Positions 35,295 through 46,621 of a DNA stretch of 64,000 nt are shown piece by piece. Source of the stretch: Drechmeria coniospora. Taxonomy: Eukaryota > Ascomycota > Sordariomycetes > Hypocreales > Ophiocordycipitaceae. Location: positions 5,553,222 to 5,617,221 of the forward strand of contig NC_054390.1 in assembly GCF_001625195.1 (NCBI RefSeq), in the 5' to 3' direction. The notes under the pieces are model-generated. The model saw only the letters and a list, made by a program, of their open reading frames with translations. It had not been told where the DNA came from and did no database searches. Every line of letters starts with the position of its first letter. Position 1 is the first letter of the stretch. Made by a program: the position numbers and the translations under genes.

Positions 35295-36226
35295 TCACGC
35301 CTGCACCGAGGCGTCGGGTTTGGCACCCATGGTGCTCATCTCGGCGTGCTCATCATACGTTTGCGGGCGCGCGAACTTGCCGTTGAGGCCGAGCTTCGTC
35401 TCCGTCACCCACCTACGCAGCCAGATGAGCACGTACACGACGAAGAAGACGACGACGATGGCGATGGCGATGGCGAACACGTAGGCCGCGACGTGGCCCC
35501 GGCTGCCGACCTTTTCGCGGTCCAGAAAGCTGTAGACGTAGAAGCCTTTGTCGGCGAGGGTGATGAAGGCGACGCCCAAGTAGGCAAGCAAAATGGCGAT
35601 GAGCCAGAGGAGATGGATCAGCAGGGGCGGGTCCGTCCTGGCGAAGACGAGCTCGAAGAGGGCGTTGAGGTCATGCTGGCTGACGTTGCGCCAGGCGTTG
35701 AACGGGATGGGGAACCAGGGGCCATCGTAAATGACGGCCCAGAAGACGACGGTGACGAGGAAGGGCAGGGTGACGATGGTGGTGTAGAACAAGGCGTGGA
35801 GGGCCTGGAGGGGGCGCGGGAACCGGTCGAGCAGAGGCCGCGAGGTGGAGGCGTAGGTGAAGGTGTGAAGGGCGGCGACGAAAAAGTAGAATGCGAGACC
35901 CCAATAGGTCAGGACGGTGAAGTAGGAGAAGGAGCGGGCGGCGGCGACGCACCCGCCCAGCTCGTCGTGTTCGCAGGTCCAGCCGAGGGTGAAGAAGAGG
36001 GTGGTGAAGGCGTAGAGGGACTAGGACGGAACGCCGGTCAGAGGGGACGAGGGGGGGCGAGCATCGGAGGGCAGGGCGTCGGCCGAGGCGACGCCATGGA
36101 AGTACGTACGAAGAGGGCGCGACAGGCAAAGAGCAGCCAGGGCCCGACGAGCCACGAGGTCTCGAAGCGGTGGGACGGGTCCCAGACGTCGGTACCGAAG
36201 CGGAAGAAGGCGTTGGAGCACGGCAT
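35295..36226 (-). CDS. Conserved multi-pass membrane protein (possibly FAR-17a/AIG1 or rolling-stone-like)
   Basis: Two exons (36226-36110, 36020-35295) give 280 residues. The short first exon (39 codons) contains FFRFGTDVWDPSHRFETSWLV and joins in phase to SLYAFTTLFFTLGWTC. At least six hydrophobic segments follow, including FSYFTVLTYWGLAFYFFVAALHT, LFYTTIVTLPFLVTVVFWAVIY, LLIHLLWLIAILLAYLGVAFI and YVFAIAIAIVVVFFVVYVLIWL. The spacing of YFTVLTYWG and the later 'H-x3-P' region is reminiscent of AIG1/FAR-17a or rolling-stone membrane proteins, but I cannot settle the family by eye. The C-terminus is soluble. It converges on GUP1 with about 235 bases between stops. Confidence 0.85.
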
Positions 36227-36988
36227 GTCTACCGTTCCGCGAGGGCGTCGCGAGGGCCGAATGGGGGGTATCGAGAGAGTAGCACTACAGGGTGAAGGTG
36301 GCGGCCGGCTGGATGGACCAAGTTTCCTCCCTCGGGAACGATTCGAGGCAGCCCAAACGAACGACGGCTGGTATTCGATTGCACGGAGGGGAGGGGGAGG
36401 GTCGACGCGTCGCGGCGATGCGCATGTTGGCGGCCATGGTCGGTCATTTAAATTGTGCTGGCATGGGGGCGAGACATTGCACGAGTTATTGGCATTGACG
36501 ATGGATTTAGCAGAAGCCACATTCGGTGCAAGCCACATTCGGAACCATGGGGAGCGCCCGCTAGTCGCTCCGCACAGATACCGCAACCTACCCACACCTG
36601 GCAAGTATCTGTTCAGCGGACTTGATGTACCTCAAGTTTCTACACCTTGTACCTAGTACTTTGCACACTGTACCGAGTTATTGCACGTAGACTGTACTTT
36701 GTACTTTGTGCTTTGTAAGGAGTACTTCGCACAAGTAAGTATACTTAGGAACTATATACAGTACTTACTAGCAGCAAATGCACATCTGCAGAGGCGGTAC
36801 GGAGTATTATGCTGTACTGTAAATAGATGGGATGGGATGGATAGAGGTATTGAATCAGCGCACATTGCACAGCGCACGATGCACGCATGTATCAATACGA
36901 AGTAATCACCCTAAACGTACAGCACATGTACTGTACAACTACTTGCGTGCACGGAGTACAGTACAGTACTTGCGCAATACCAGGACTC

Positions 36989-37138
36989 GTGCTGAGCCAA
37001 CAGGACAGGCCATCCGGGTGGCACCGCGGCAGTACAGGTACTTACTACTACGGTGCAAGCAAGTGCCGTGGGCGTAAGTAATAATACCTGTAGTTGTACT
37101 TGTGCTGAGCCAACAGGGCACAGGCCATCCCTGTGGCA
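36989..37138 (+). repeat. Imperfect direct repeat, about 36 bases, two copies
   Basis: GTGCTGAGCCAACAGG, then a short variable step, then AGGCCATCC and GTGGCA appear at 36989-37023 and again at 37102-37138. The second copy has two extra bases. The spacer is GTAC-rich. Confidence 0.85.
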
Positions 37139-40100
37139 GCCAGCCAGGTGCTTGTACTTGTACATTTAGGAAACTACCTAGTACCTAGTAAGTACTAGTA
37201 GTAAGTAAGTACTAGGCACTAGTAGTTAAGTACTAGGTAGTTGGCAGGGTAGCTGAAATGCCCCAGCGAACATGACTCGGCAGTGTCATGATCTTTATTT
37301 AGGTATCCGGGACTTGGCTTGAGAGGTTTCCGTCGCCGACACGTGGAGAATGGCTCACTGTCAGGTATCTGCTCGTATAGCATGCACGCTCACGTACGGA
37401 GATACAGGATATTAGCAAGTAATACCCTGGACGAGATGGGGGAGCAGGATGGGGATGGATTGCCTCGGGTTGTTGGACATGGCACATACCGACACAGCGG
37501 TAGGAGCTTCGCGTACAGTAGAACTACTCGCAAGCAGCGAGTAGTTGCGTGTACAAGTAGGGTAGAGTGCTCGCTCAGTGGCAGTGGCACTGCCGGAATA
37601 AATATGGCCCCCCCAGTGAGTGAGTCGTGACAGACGACGGCGGGTGGTCGCAATGTCATACGGCGCCTAGTTGTTGTAAGCGTATCTACAAGGTAGTACG
37701 GAGTACAGCACTGTCAATCCTTTCTAGCACAACAAGTAACAACGGAAATAATACTTGGTCCCTTTGGGCAGATGCACTGAGGGTGCTGCACAAGTACACT
37801 GCACCTAATACTTACCTACCTAGTACTTACCTAGTACTTACTGTATGGAGTGCCTAATGTACGGAGTACCTAATGTTACTTGTAATTACTTAAGTACAGT
37901 ACACTTGCGTGTCCAGCACTTACGGGACCTGGGTGCCTAGTACCTAGGTACTGTACTTAGTAAGCAGTCAGCAAGTGCCTAACTCAGGTAGGTGCTTGGA
38001 ATTTCGCACTTCCTTGGCTCGAGGGACTATTTACTCCGTATTACCGTACTTGCGCCACTTCGGAGGCAACTCGATTTGCGTGGGGCGGTATTCCTCGGCA
38101 CATGTTCCCTGGAAAACGCATGGATGGGACGCTAAATTATGGAGGCGGTGGCTACCTTGGTAGCACACCAGCTAACCGAACTTGTACGTTGTATTTGTAC
38201 ACATACCTCAGTACTCACGTTCGGTACTAGGTACTAGGAGCCAGTACTCGTCAGGACGGAGCACCAATGCAGTGACGCAACTCGGTGGAGGAGAAATTCT
38301 GGTCTTCTCCAGCACCACCTCCGCACTGTACAACGCATGGCAAGGTACGGAGTACACGTAAATGTACTTGCGAACGCTTCTGCCAGCGGCCATGGCATGA
38401 GCTGACGGCACGAGATCCCCGATGCTTCAAACTCTACCAGCAATGGAGAGAAGGACCCGCCATCGCAACTGTACCACCTTGAATGTGAGCGTACTTGTAC
38501 ATGTGCCTGTTGACGTACTTGTAGACGTGCAAGTAGACACCTTTGAGACTCGTGCTACCGCAGACGTCGAGAACGAGTTGTCGAATGAGATTGAGAGCGG
38601 ACAGAGCTCGGACGAACCGGGCACGCGTCGCCGTACACAATATGATTGCTTGAGGCCTTTCCGTTTGCCAAGAGCCAAGATTCGACCGAGATTCCGCACA
38701 CATGCCCCTATCTGCCGTACGTGTGTTTGTCACTTGCTGTGCCGGAGTGCTTGTACTAGCCGCGTGTAAGGCAGGGAGGGGTGCACGGCTCACAGCTAGT
38801 AACAGTGCGAATGCTCATGTGTTATCAGCAAGATTACACTTTTGTTCATGAATAGCACAGTACCCGGGCAATACAAGTACTGTACCGTAAGTGTACGGGT
38901 AACGGAGTACATGTACTACTCTTGTAGGCACATGGGCTTCGTACTGATATGCAGGAATGCTTGTACTTGCTTGCAGGGCTCGCGCAGGACAAGATACCAC
39001 CTACCTACAGTAAGTACAGTGCACGCTAGTAATTACACTATGTAGCTCCTATAGGTAGAGGCGGCGCTTGAAGATGTACTGTAATTACTTGTATTTGGCC
39101 AGTGCAGCAGCCTATTGGAGAGCCTTGTGGGGTTGCAATTTACTGCCGATATTTTGTGCTCAGATGCTGTGTCCCGTCTTTGTCAGGGTACAAGTATTAA
39201 TTACAAAGCACCGCCGCAGACACACCCAAGTACTGCGGCAAGTATTAAATACAGTACATACATACATACACCTACCGCTGCAGCGGCGAGCAGGTACCGC
39301 GGCGCAGTCGGAATACGCTCACGAAGGGCTCGCTCGATTGTGCTCGTAAATCAAGCAGTGCGTCCGTGCATGGCAATGGCAAGTGTAGGTGCGCATGCAA
39401 GAGACATGCGAGTGCACATGCAAGTGAGAGCAAGCAACTGGACCGATGGATGTGGCAGGGCCAAGTGTGCCGTACTCGACCTTACTCTGACCCGTACAGG
39501 CACTTGGTATGCGCTATGGCCCATGAGCCAAGGGTACAGAGTCGAATGCTCGTATTGAATAAATAAAACAAAGACTTGACTCACAACGATTCCATCTCAC
39601 CGCATGCCGGCCTTGCTTTGTATCCGACATACGCATGACCGCACACAAACGATATGTACGCTCGGGGATACATGCAAGGTCAGCACGACGAGTAAGTACT
39701 GAACGGATCAGGCATGCATGCGGTACGTGCAGTTGGTTGTACGGAGCCGCGTGCTTGTTCGCATCGCCTGCGCGGCGTAGGTGCATGCTCTGTTCGATGG
39801 CACACATGCGCATGTCGTCGAGCAAAATCATGCCTGACGCTCGTGATGCCGTTGTCTCGGACATTGCACAACGTCGTCGGCGGCAAAGTGTGTGAGCCAA
39901 AGTCGAACCCGTGGCGACTGGTGCCTTTTCGCTTGTTAGGAACGTCGCCATGACGCCGTGGTCGCAGGTGCCATCATCGACTTTCGCTGAGGCTGCGAGG
40001 CTTCGACAATCCGCCCGAGCGACCGAGAGGCTGGGGCGGCTCAGGACGACGAACGACCACAGCAGGTGTACGAGTCCCTGAAATTGCTCGTTGATGCCGA

Positions 40101-40470
40101 TGCCGCTGGGCGTACCGTAAGCACAAGGGCGCCATCATGACAGTAGATACCTACTACTAAGGTAGTAAGTATACGAGCAGCAACTGCACGGTCGCCTGTG
40201 CTGTACTACTTAGGTACATACTAATAAGGCATTATTACATTGTAGCGCATTCTGCTGTACCGGGCCTAGCGGGGAGTAGCCGGTGCGGAGCGAGTACCGA
40301 GTAGGTACGGAGCACGGCGTTGTGGGTGTGCTGTACTTGCATGTACGTGCGTCCAGGTCCATGGGTGATGGCCACTATTTCCTTTCCTGGTAGGAATCAG
40401 GAAGAAAACCAGTTGCAAGTGATTTCCGGTGCGAGTTACGTGAACTTCGTATGAGGCACGCATGCATGTA

Positions 40471-40700
40471 CACTTGGGTACGTTGGCAATAGGTACTTGG
40501 GTACGTCGGCAACAGGCACTTGGGAACGTTGGCAATAGGCACTTGGGTACGTCGACAACAGGCACTTGGGTACGTCGGCAATAAGTACTTGGATACGTTG
40601 GCAATAGGTACTTGGGTACGTCGGCAACAGTCACTTGGGTACGTCGGCAACAGTCACTTGGGTAGGTTGGCAATAGGCACTTGCGGTACGTCGGCAACAT
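40471..40700 (+). repeat. 23-base minisatellite, about ten units
   Basis: The unit is CACTTGGGTACGTCGGCAAC plus AGG, starting at 40471, 40494, 40517 and so on. Variants alternate TACGTCGGCAACAGG with TACGTTGGCAATAGG, and the first base is C or T. Each unit contains the GTAC core that pervades the surrounding island. Because 23 is not a multiple of 3, each unit shifts frame, yet all three minus-strand frames remain open across the array, giving a misleading peptide repeat. I treat it as non-coding. Confidence 0.92.
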
Positions 40701-41923
40701 GCCACTGCGGCCACTGCGGGTCGGTCCTCGTACTCGACTTGCGTGGCATGTGCAGAGTCCCTGCGGACGAAATGCGCAGGAGTGCGACCGTCGTGCCCGC
40801 GCGAATTGGCTTCAGCACTCGTAATGCGGCTGGGACGGGATGCTGCCAAGCCAGCCCAATGGCGCTCGACGTAGCGAACCTCGTCATCGCAGCGAACCTC
40901 TCCGCCCGAATACTGATCACTGTCGGCATGAATGCTGTTGTCGTGCCGTACATGCAGGTACAGTGTATGGAGCGCTCCGTACTGTACACTTGCAAGCAAG
41001 CAGCATTGCGTCCAGCATGCGGGTGAGGTGAGGCACGTACTGCAAGTACTTACAACTACAAGCAGGCGTGTGCGCTGCGGGTACTCCGTATTACTTGCTT
41101 GAGCGCTGCGCGCATGCTCCGAGGTGCGGCTACCGTGCTAGCGGTGTGCTAGTCCGTGGGAAGAACGCATGTTCGGCTCCATGTACCTGTACCGACCCTG
41201 CCGTGCATCTCGAGCGGTGAGGCGAGGTACGGGTACGCGCGTGCGGACCGTGTCGATCCGTATCCTCGCACCCCAAGCGCAGAGTTCCAGCGCCATTGTC
41301 ACCGCTAGGGCGCCTTAGACTCGACGGCGCACCCACGCCGTCCGTTCTTGCTATTCGGTCCAGGCAACGCCCTTGCCTCCCATCTCGCACCTCCACCGTT
41401 CAAGACCGTGCTCTCTCCTTCTTCCTCCTCCCACATCCCACCCGTTGCTGCGTCCAGGATTCCCTCGCCCAGAGCCCGCCGCCCGCCTCGCGACCCGGGT
41501 CAGAGTCGTCACCGTCGCCGCTGGCACTGCCCGTCCCCGTCGGGGCGTCGACGTCCGTCCACGCCCTCCCTGCCGCACAATATCGGCAACGCCCTGTTCC
41601 ACGCCCCCGGTCGCGCCAGGCCCAGAGACACTCACGCCGCCACGTCTCTCCTGTCGGTCGGCAGGCCTATTTTTGGCCCGGCTTGCCGAGCATATAACAC
41701 CCAGCCTCGTGCCGCCAGAGAATGGCACATGCCAGGCCGGACGATCGTCACTCGTCTGTCCCGTCTGTGCCCCCCCGGGCCGCCGCCCCTCCTCTCTCCG
41801 TCCATCACCGTCCATCCCGCCCGGCGACGAGACGCTTGACCGCCGGCGACCCCTCGCCGCTCCTCCAAAAGGGCCCTCGCCTACCCGCCACGCGGCGGTG
41901 AGCATCTTGGCCCGAGCAGCACC

Positions 41924-44218
41924 ATGCCCCCGACACAGCCGCCGCCCTTGGACACCGAGGACGGCGGCCTGCGCACCTCGCACACGCCATCCCCGACCCT
42001 CGGCCTCCTGGCCAACACCTTCGCCCCCAAGCTCCCCAGCACCGTCTACGCCGACGCCGACGCCGACGACGGACGACGCCACGCCGCTCCGTCGACGTGG
42101 CCCGAGTCCGAGTACCAGCCGGCCTCGTCGACGCCTCGCGACGCCTCGCCCTCGTCCCTGCTCTCGCCCTCGCCCTCGCCTTTGATATCACCGCCACCTC
42201 CGCCGCCCGAGGCCGCGCCCGTCCACCCGATACCCTTGCTGCAGGATGCCTTCAGGGAGTCCCTCGACGAGGCCACCGAGGGCACCGACGTCGAGAAGCC
42301 GAGGCTTCAGGATCTCGATGCCGAGTCCAGGTGGGAGGCGCTGCTCGCCCAGGACAAGGACGCGTCGCCCTTTGGCAGCACCTGGCGGTACCGACCCGGC
42401 CAGCAGCAGCACGAGCTCCTGAAGCTGCTCGCGCAAATCTCCTTTGGCGTCTACCTCCTCATCAACGGCATGGCCAGCAGCAACGACCAGGTCTTCAGCA
42501 TCCTCCAGAGCCACATCGACGAGGTCGACCAGTTCCTCGAGGTGGCCCTCCAGGACTTGGACCAGACCGTCTACGACCTCAGCGTGCGCGCCGAGCACCT
42601 CGAGCTTCCGCTGTCCAACGGCCAGGCCTTTGAGGAGCTGCTCGAGGACCGCAACTTTCGCTGCGAGATTCTCGACGGAAACGAAAAGATCGACCACGTC
42701 GTCGCCCGCACCAACGCCGCCCTGAAGCAGTGGGACGAGGACATCGAGATGGGCCTGCGCTCGGCCGCCGCCTTCACCAGCTGGCTCGACGACGAGAGCG
42801 CCGCGAGCCCGAGGCCCGACCTCGCCGACGTCTTCGACGCCATGAAGGGCAACGCCAAGGGTTGGCTCGAAACCTTTGACGACATGAACGAGCGCTCGCA
42901 GGAGGTCATCAACCTCAACATCCACCTGACCACCATCGTCGCCGAGATGGAGAAGAAGGCCGGCGAAGTCAGCCGAAGGACGTGGGTGAGTCTCGCCGGG
43001 AGGGTGCCGTGCCGAACCGTGCGTCATGCCCAGGAAGCTGATCGGCCGCCGCAGTCCTCCATCCCTCCCTTCACCGTCCCTCTTAACCTCGCCCGCGGCT
43101 CCCAGGATAGCGGCCACCCCCGGTCGACGGCCTCGGGCTCTTCCTCGCAATCGGGCGGGAGGGATGCCGCGCGTCAATCCTTCAGCGTCTACAGTCCGTC
43201 GGGCACGAGGCCAGGAACCATGTACACCGTCAACGGCGACAACATGGAGTTCCCTGTGCCCGGCGGGCTGCCTCCCGTTCTGCCCCTCGCCTTGGTGAAC
43301 AATCCCGGCGGCCCCAAGTCGAGCGCGCGATCGCCCGAGGCCATGCCGGCCGTGGGGGATGCCAACTATGTGGCCGATCGGCTCAGCGCCACGAGCGGCG
43401 AGCCGCTCTATGTCCTGCAGCCTCATACCTACACGCCGAGGCACCCGGAGCCGCCGGCCCTGTCTCCCATGCTCGAGGAGCCGCCGATGGTACTGCCGAG
43501 CCACGACATGCGACCCTACACGTCGGCGTCGGGTGGCATGACGGAGAGTTCGTGGGACGACCGGGAGCGGGGGGACGGGTCCTTGCGCAAGCGGGCGACT
43601 CTCCGAAAGAACATTCCCGACTCGATCCGCATCCCGCCGAGGGCGACAAACGACACCATCATGCACGGAGCGGTGCACGCGCAGCACGCGACGCCCCGGA
43701 CCACATCCTCGCAGGCCTTCGACGCCGCCTACGGATCCGACGCCGACTTTGGCCCTCGTCGTCAGCCCTCCAAGGCGAATTCCAGCTCGAGCCAGCGCTC
43801 GCAAGCCTTGCCCTCGCCCCGCTCCGACCACCACCAGTACTACCAACCCGTCCACGCCTCGCCATACTCGCCGCTCCAGCAGCGACCTCACACCGCCGCC
43901 GGTCCGCGCCCGCCTCAGTTCCGCTCGGCCTACTCGTACAACCACCCCCAGCCGCAAGGCGACCCGGGCAGGGCCGGCGGCGTCAGCTCCGCCACGTACG
44001 ACAGCCACTCCGTCCCCATGTCGGCGCGATCGCAGAGCGGCGATGGTGACGGGCGGGGCAAGAAGAAGAAGGGCGCCTTTGGCTGGATCAAGAAAGCCTT
44101 CAGCCTCGACGAGGATGAGAAGGCCGCCTTCGAGGCGCGGAAGACGATGGTCCAGCAGGATGCCTATTACGAAGCCAACACGCCCAAGTTCCTCGACGGC
44201 AAGCGGATCCGTGGATGA
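41924..44218 (+). CDS. Conserved fungal protein of unknown function, helical core with Pro/Ser-rich flanks
   Basis: Exons 41924-42985 and 43055-44218 give 741 residues. Residues 1-100 are Pro/Ser-rich and disordered. From about 130 to 350 lies a helical, coiled-coil-like domain starting at RWEALLAQDKDASPFGSTWR and RPGQQQHELLKLLAQISFGVYL. It continues with regular heptad-like segments (DEVDQFLEVALQDLDQTVYDL) to IVAEMEKKAGEVSRRTW. The remainder is low-complexity, ending with a basic, conserved-looking tail (GAFGWIKKAFSLDEDEKAAF, then PKFLDGKRIRG). This layout is familiar from uncharacterised proteins of Pezizomycotina; I do not know a function. The 69-base intron (GTGAGT...GCAG) leaves the frame open if retained, adding 23 residues. 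No signal peptide or convincing membrane span is seen. Confidence 0.85.
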   Translation: MPPTQPPPLDTEDGGLRTSHTPSPTLGLLANTFAPKLPSTVYADADADDGRRHAAPSTWPESEYQPASSTPRDASPSSLLSPSPSPLISPPPPPPEAAPVHPIPLLQDAFRESLDEATEGTDVEKPRLQDLDAESRWEALLAQDKDASPFGSTWRYRPGQQQHELLKLLAQISFGVYLLINGMASSNDQVFSILQSHIDEVDQFLEVALQDLDQTVYDLSVRAEHLELPLSNGQAFEELLEDRNFRCEILDGNEKIDHVVARTNAALKQWDEDIEMGLRSAAAFTSWLDDESAASPRPDLADVFDAMKGNAKGWLETFDDMNERSQEVINLNIHLTTIVAEMEKKAGEVSRRTWVSLAGRVPCRTVRHAQEADRPPQSSIPPFTVPLNLARGSQDSGHPRSTASGSSSQSGGRDAARQSFSVYSPSGTRPGTMYTVNGDNMEFPVPGGLPPVLPLALVNNPGGPKSSARSPEAMPAVGDANYVADRLSATSGEPLYVLQPHTYTPRHPEPPALSPMLEEPPMVLPSHDMRPYTSASGGMTESSWDDRERGDGSLRKRATLRKNIPDSIRIPPRATNDTIMHGAVHAQHATPRTTSSQAFDAAYGSDADFGPRRQPSKANSSSSQRSQALPSPRSDHHQYYQPVHASPYSPLQQRPHTAAGPRPPQFRSAYSYNHPQPQGDPGRAGGVSSATYDSHSVPMSARSQSGDGDGRGKKKKGAFGWIKKAFSLDEDEKAAFEARKTMVQQDAYYEANTPKFLDGKRIRG

Positions 44219-44844
44219 GCGAGCCGAGGCGCGGCAGCCGGAACTGCCCCCCTCCCACCTCATCCGATTGACGCGACGGCATGCGTCGCTTGGGCACGCG
44301 CACCCATGCCTCCGAACGACTTTGTTGCCATCGACGGCACGGACGAGTGCAGACGATAACGATGCCCGCCGCCTTTACCCACTCGACGGACGAACGGGAG
44401 AAAGTTTGCAAGTTTGGACTTGCTTGTTCGAAGCAAATCGAAGCAACATAATCTTTACATACATATACGCCATTTCGAGCGAGCCGCGACACCGTCGCGG
44501 CGATATCTGAGCGAGTTTTTATCTGTCGAGCATCCGTGCCTCGGCTCCCTTTGAATCTTCCTCCGCAAATAGACACACGCCACATGGGGCGCTGGGGCTG
44601 TTGGATAAGTTATATGCGATGGTGCTGCGTGGAGGAGGACTCTATGCTGGCGTTGATAAATGGAAATGATGAATTATCCCCGGGCTTGAATCCGTGTCGT
44701 TGATGCTGCGAGATTGACGACATGGAACGTTGAGAGCGTAGTTGCGTGCCCATGCGTAACCACGGCACACACGGTCGCCTTGAGAATGCCTTTGCCTTCT
44801 CCACCACGCATTGGCGCTGCTACGATGCTTACGTCCTCTGTGAC
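44219..44844. other. Convergent 3' intergenic region
   Basis: About 0.6 kb between the end of the gene above (+) and the F-box gene (-). No gene or notable repeat is seen. Confidence 0.5.
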
Positions 44845-46621
44845 TTACTCGCCCATGCCATAACTACGCACGCGGCTGAAGAAGAAGGGCTTATCGTGCT
44901 TGAGACGGAACTCGGCCCAGTCATCCGTCAGCTTGTTATAGCTGTGGAAGCCGCGCCAGATGACTTTGTTGTTGCGCGCAGCCCTGCCGGCACTTCGCAG
45001 GGCGAGATCCATCCTGTACATGTACTTGGGACCGACACCCTCGGTCTCGACGACGAGGTCGCCCTCGTGCTCGCCGTCGATACCCCAAGGTGCGGCGGCC
45101 GACGACGGAGACGAGGACAGTGGTGGCAGCAAGCTAGGGGTGCGACCGCTCGTCGGCCTATCGAGGGACGGGGAAAGACGCCATCGGCCCTTTAATGCCA
45201 AACGCATCGGGGCCGAGGGTAAGTGACCGTGGGCGTGTTCGCGGTCACGGTGGAGGCGGAGTTGTTCGAGGGTAAGGTGGTGAACGACGTCGACGGGCTC
45301 GCAGGTGGTGAGGAGGCTGATGCAGGTGCCGTCGCGGAAGAAGCGTAGGTAGCGATAGTAGGTTACGATGTGGACGGGGCTGCCGCCCCAGGTGGCCTGG
45401 TTGGTGGACATTTGGCCGGTGCGGATGTAGTTGACGGTGCTGATGTAGCAGCCGTTGAAGCGGACGCGCGGACGCGCGCGAAACATGTGCTGCCACGAGG
45501 CATATGCCTTGGGGATGAGGGCGCGGCTGAACAGGAGGCTCTCATGGGCCAGCCGGTCCTGCCCGTCGCGCTGTGTGTCGAGGATGGCAGGGACGATGCC
45601 TTCGTGGAGCATCTGGTGGACCGCATCATCCGGAGCCGCTCCACCTCCCTCGTTGTCGCCCCCGGCCTCGACGGGGTCCCAGTCGACAGAGCGGCGGAAG
45701 CGGTAGTGCATGCCTCCGAAGCCGAAGCGCCCATCAAGGGCGACGCGACGCCAGATGCGCAAGTCCTCCGTGGCGGCCAGGTAAGCAAAGCGCTTGCAGA
45801 CGAGAGCGGCGGAACAACAGAGAGCGCCGGGATCGAGGGCGGCGAGGTCGGAGAGAATGTGGATGAGGATTTCCGCGGGGAGAAGCGAGATGGGGCAAGG
45901 TGGAGGGGGGGTGTTTTCGACAGATGGCGGGGCGGGCTGTATGGAGAGGCTGGCGAAAGAGGCGACGAGGTCGGCTGTGGAAAGTGGCTCAGGAGCATCG
46001 GATGCCATTCCTGACGGTGAAGGCTGAGCTGCTGCTGCCGATGATGGCGTCGACGACGACGCTGCTGGTGTGGGCTTGGGTTCGGACGACACGACGACGG
46101 GAAAGTGCTTCTCCCGATATCTCTTGTCCACGCGGTTGTCCAGCTGGCTTGTCTCGTCAGCGCAATTCCTGGACTCGTCATGGCAGACGAGAGCAAGAGC
46201 TACATACCCGATAAGCCTGACGATACAGTCTCAAGCTGTCGCCCATGTTTCCTTGCGCCTCCTTCTCCATCGCCGCCTCGTAGTGGTCGAGAGCCGAGAC
46301 GAGATCGTTGGGGGGCTCCTGCGCCGGGTTCACCGATTCACTCAGGGCATGACCGGACGACGAGAGCGGCGGAGGGTCGTCAAACGTTCGACCTTGGAGG
46401 TAATCGTCATCGCCATCATCGAGATATGACGTGGCATGCCTGCCGTGAGGGGCTGGTGACGTCGCCTTCGGCAAGGCGGCCCTGGCGTCTGTGTATGGTG
46501 GACGAGCAGCAGGGGGTGCCGAGGGCTGGCTATTCCTGGAAAGCAAGTCGGAGATCCATTGCCGTCGAAAGGAGTCGAGCTCCGAGTCGAAGCCTAAAGG
46601 TGCTGCCGAGTCTGGAGCCAT
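44845..46621 (-). CDS. F-box protein of the Hrt3/Pof7/FBXO9 family
   Basis: Exons 46621-46208 and 46143-44845 give 570 residues. Residues about 105-150 (LVSALDHYEAAMEKEAQGNMGDSLRLYRQAYRLD) form the TPR-like helices that precede the F-box in this family. The F-box is at about 220-265: CPISLLPAEILIHILSDLAAL, then SAALVCKRFAYLA and LRIWRRV. The distal domain has conserved family blocks: RVRFNGCYISTVNYIRTGQ, YYRYLRFFRDGTCISLLTTCEP, and the C-terminal PFFFSRVRSYGMGE. Hrt3 acts as a substrate receptor of an SCF (Skp1-cullin-F-box) ubiquitin ligase. Before the F-box is an Ala/Ser/Pro-rich insert. The intron joins YRQAYR to LDNRVDKRYREKHFP in phase; the second exon has no ATG near its start. Confidence 0.92.

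Larger units (their letters stand above)
36227..41923. other. Gene-poor, GTAC-rich island
   Basis: About 5.7 kb and the richest GTAC area of the window (36600-38420, 38870-39260, 40140-40340). Words such as GTACTTAC, AGTACTAG, ACGGAGTAC and TACCTAGTACTTA follow one another for kilobases. It also contains a diverged direct repeat (36989-37023 and 37102-37138) and a 23-base minisatellite (40471-40700). I find no supported gene; from about 41300 to 41900 a C-rich leader for the next gene is likely. Confidence 0.55.

Noticed and set aside
35181..36656. 491-codon open frame on the plus strand
   Set aside because: It is antisense to the 35.3-36.2 kb membrane protein gene and consists of Gly/Glu/Asp/Val-rich shadow sequence.
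40266..40700. Repetitive peptide frames over the minisatellite
   Set aside because: A 23-base repeat cycles all three frames, so the repeat peptide (LLPTYPS, CCRRTQV, VADVPK) is an artefact of an array without stops.
40471..40700. Possible CRISPR-like array
   Set aside because: Units are contiguous with no unique spacers, and the organism is a fungus. This is a minisatellite.
42188..44263. 691-codon open frame antisense to the 41.9 kb gene
   Set aside because: Shadow of a strongly C-ending coding strand; the plus-strand gene has an intron, conserved-looking blocks and balanced composition.
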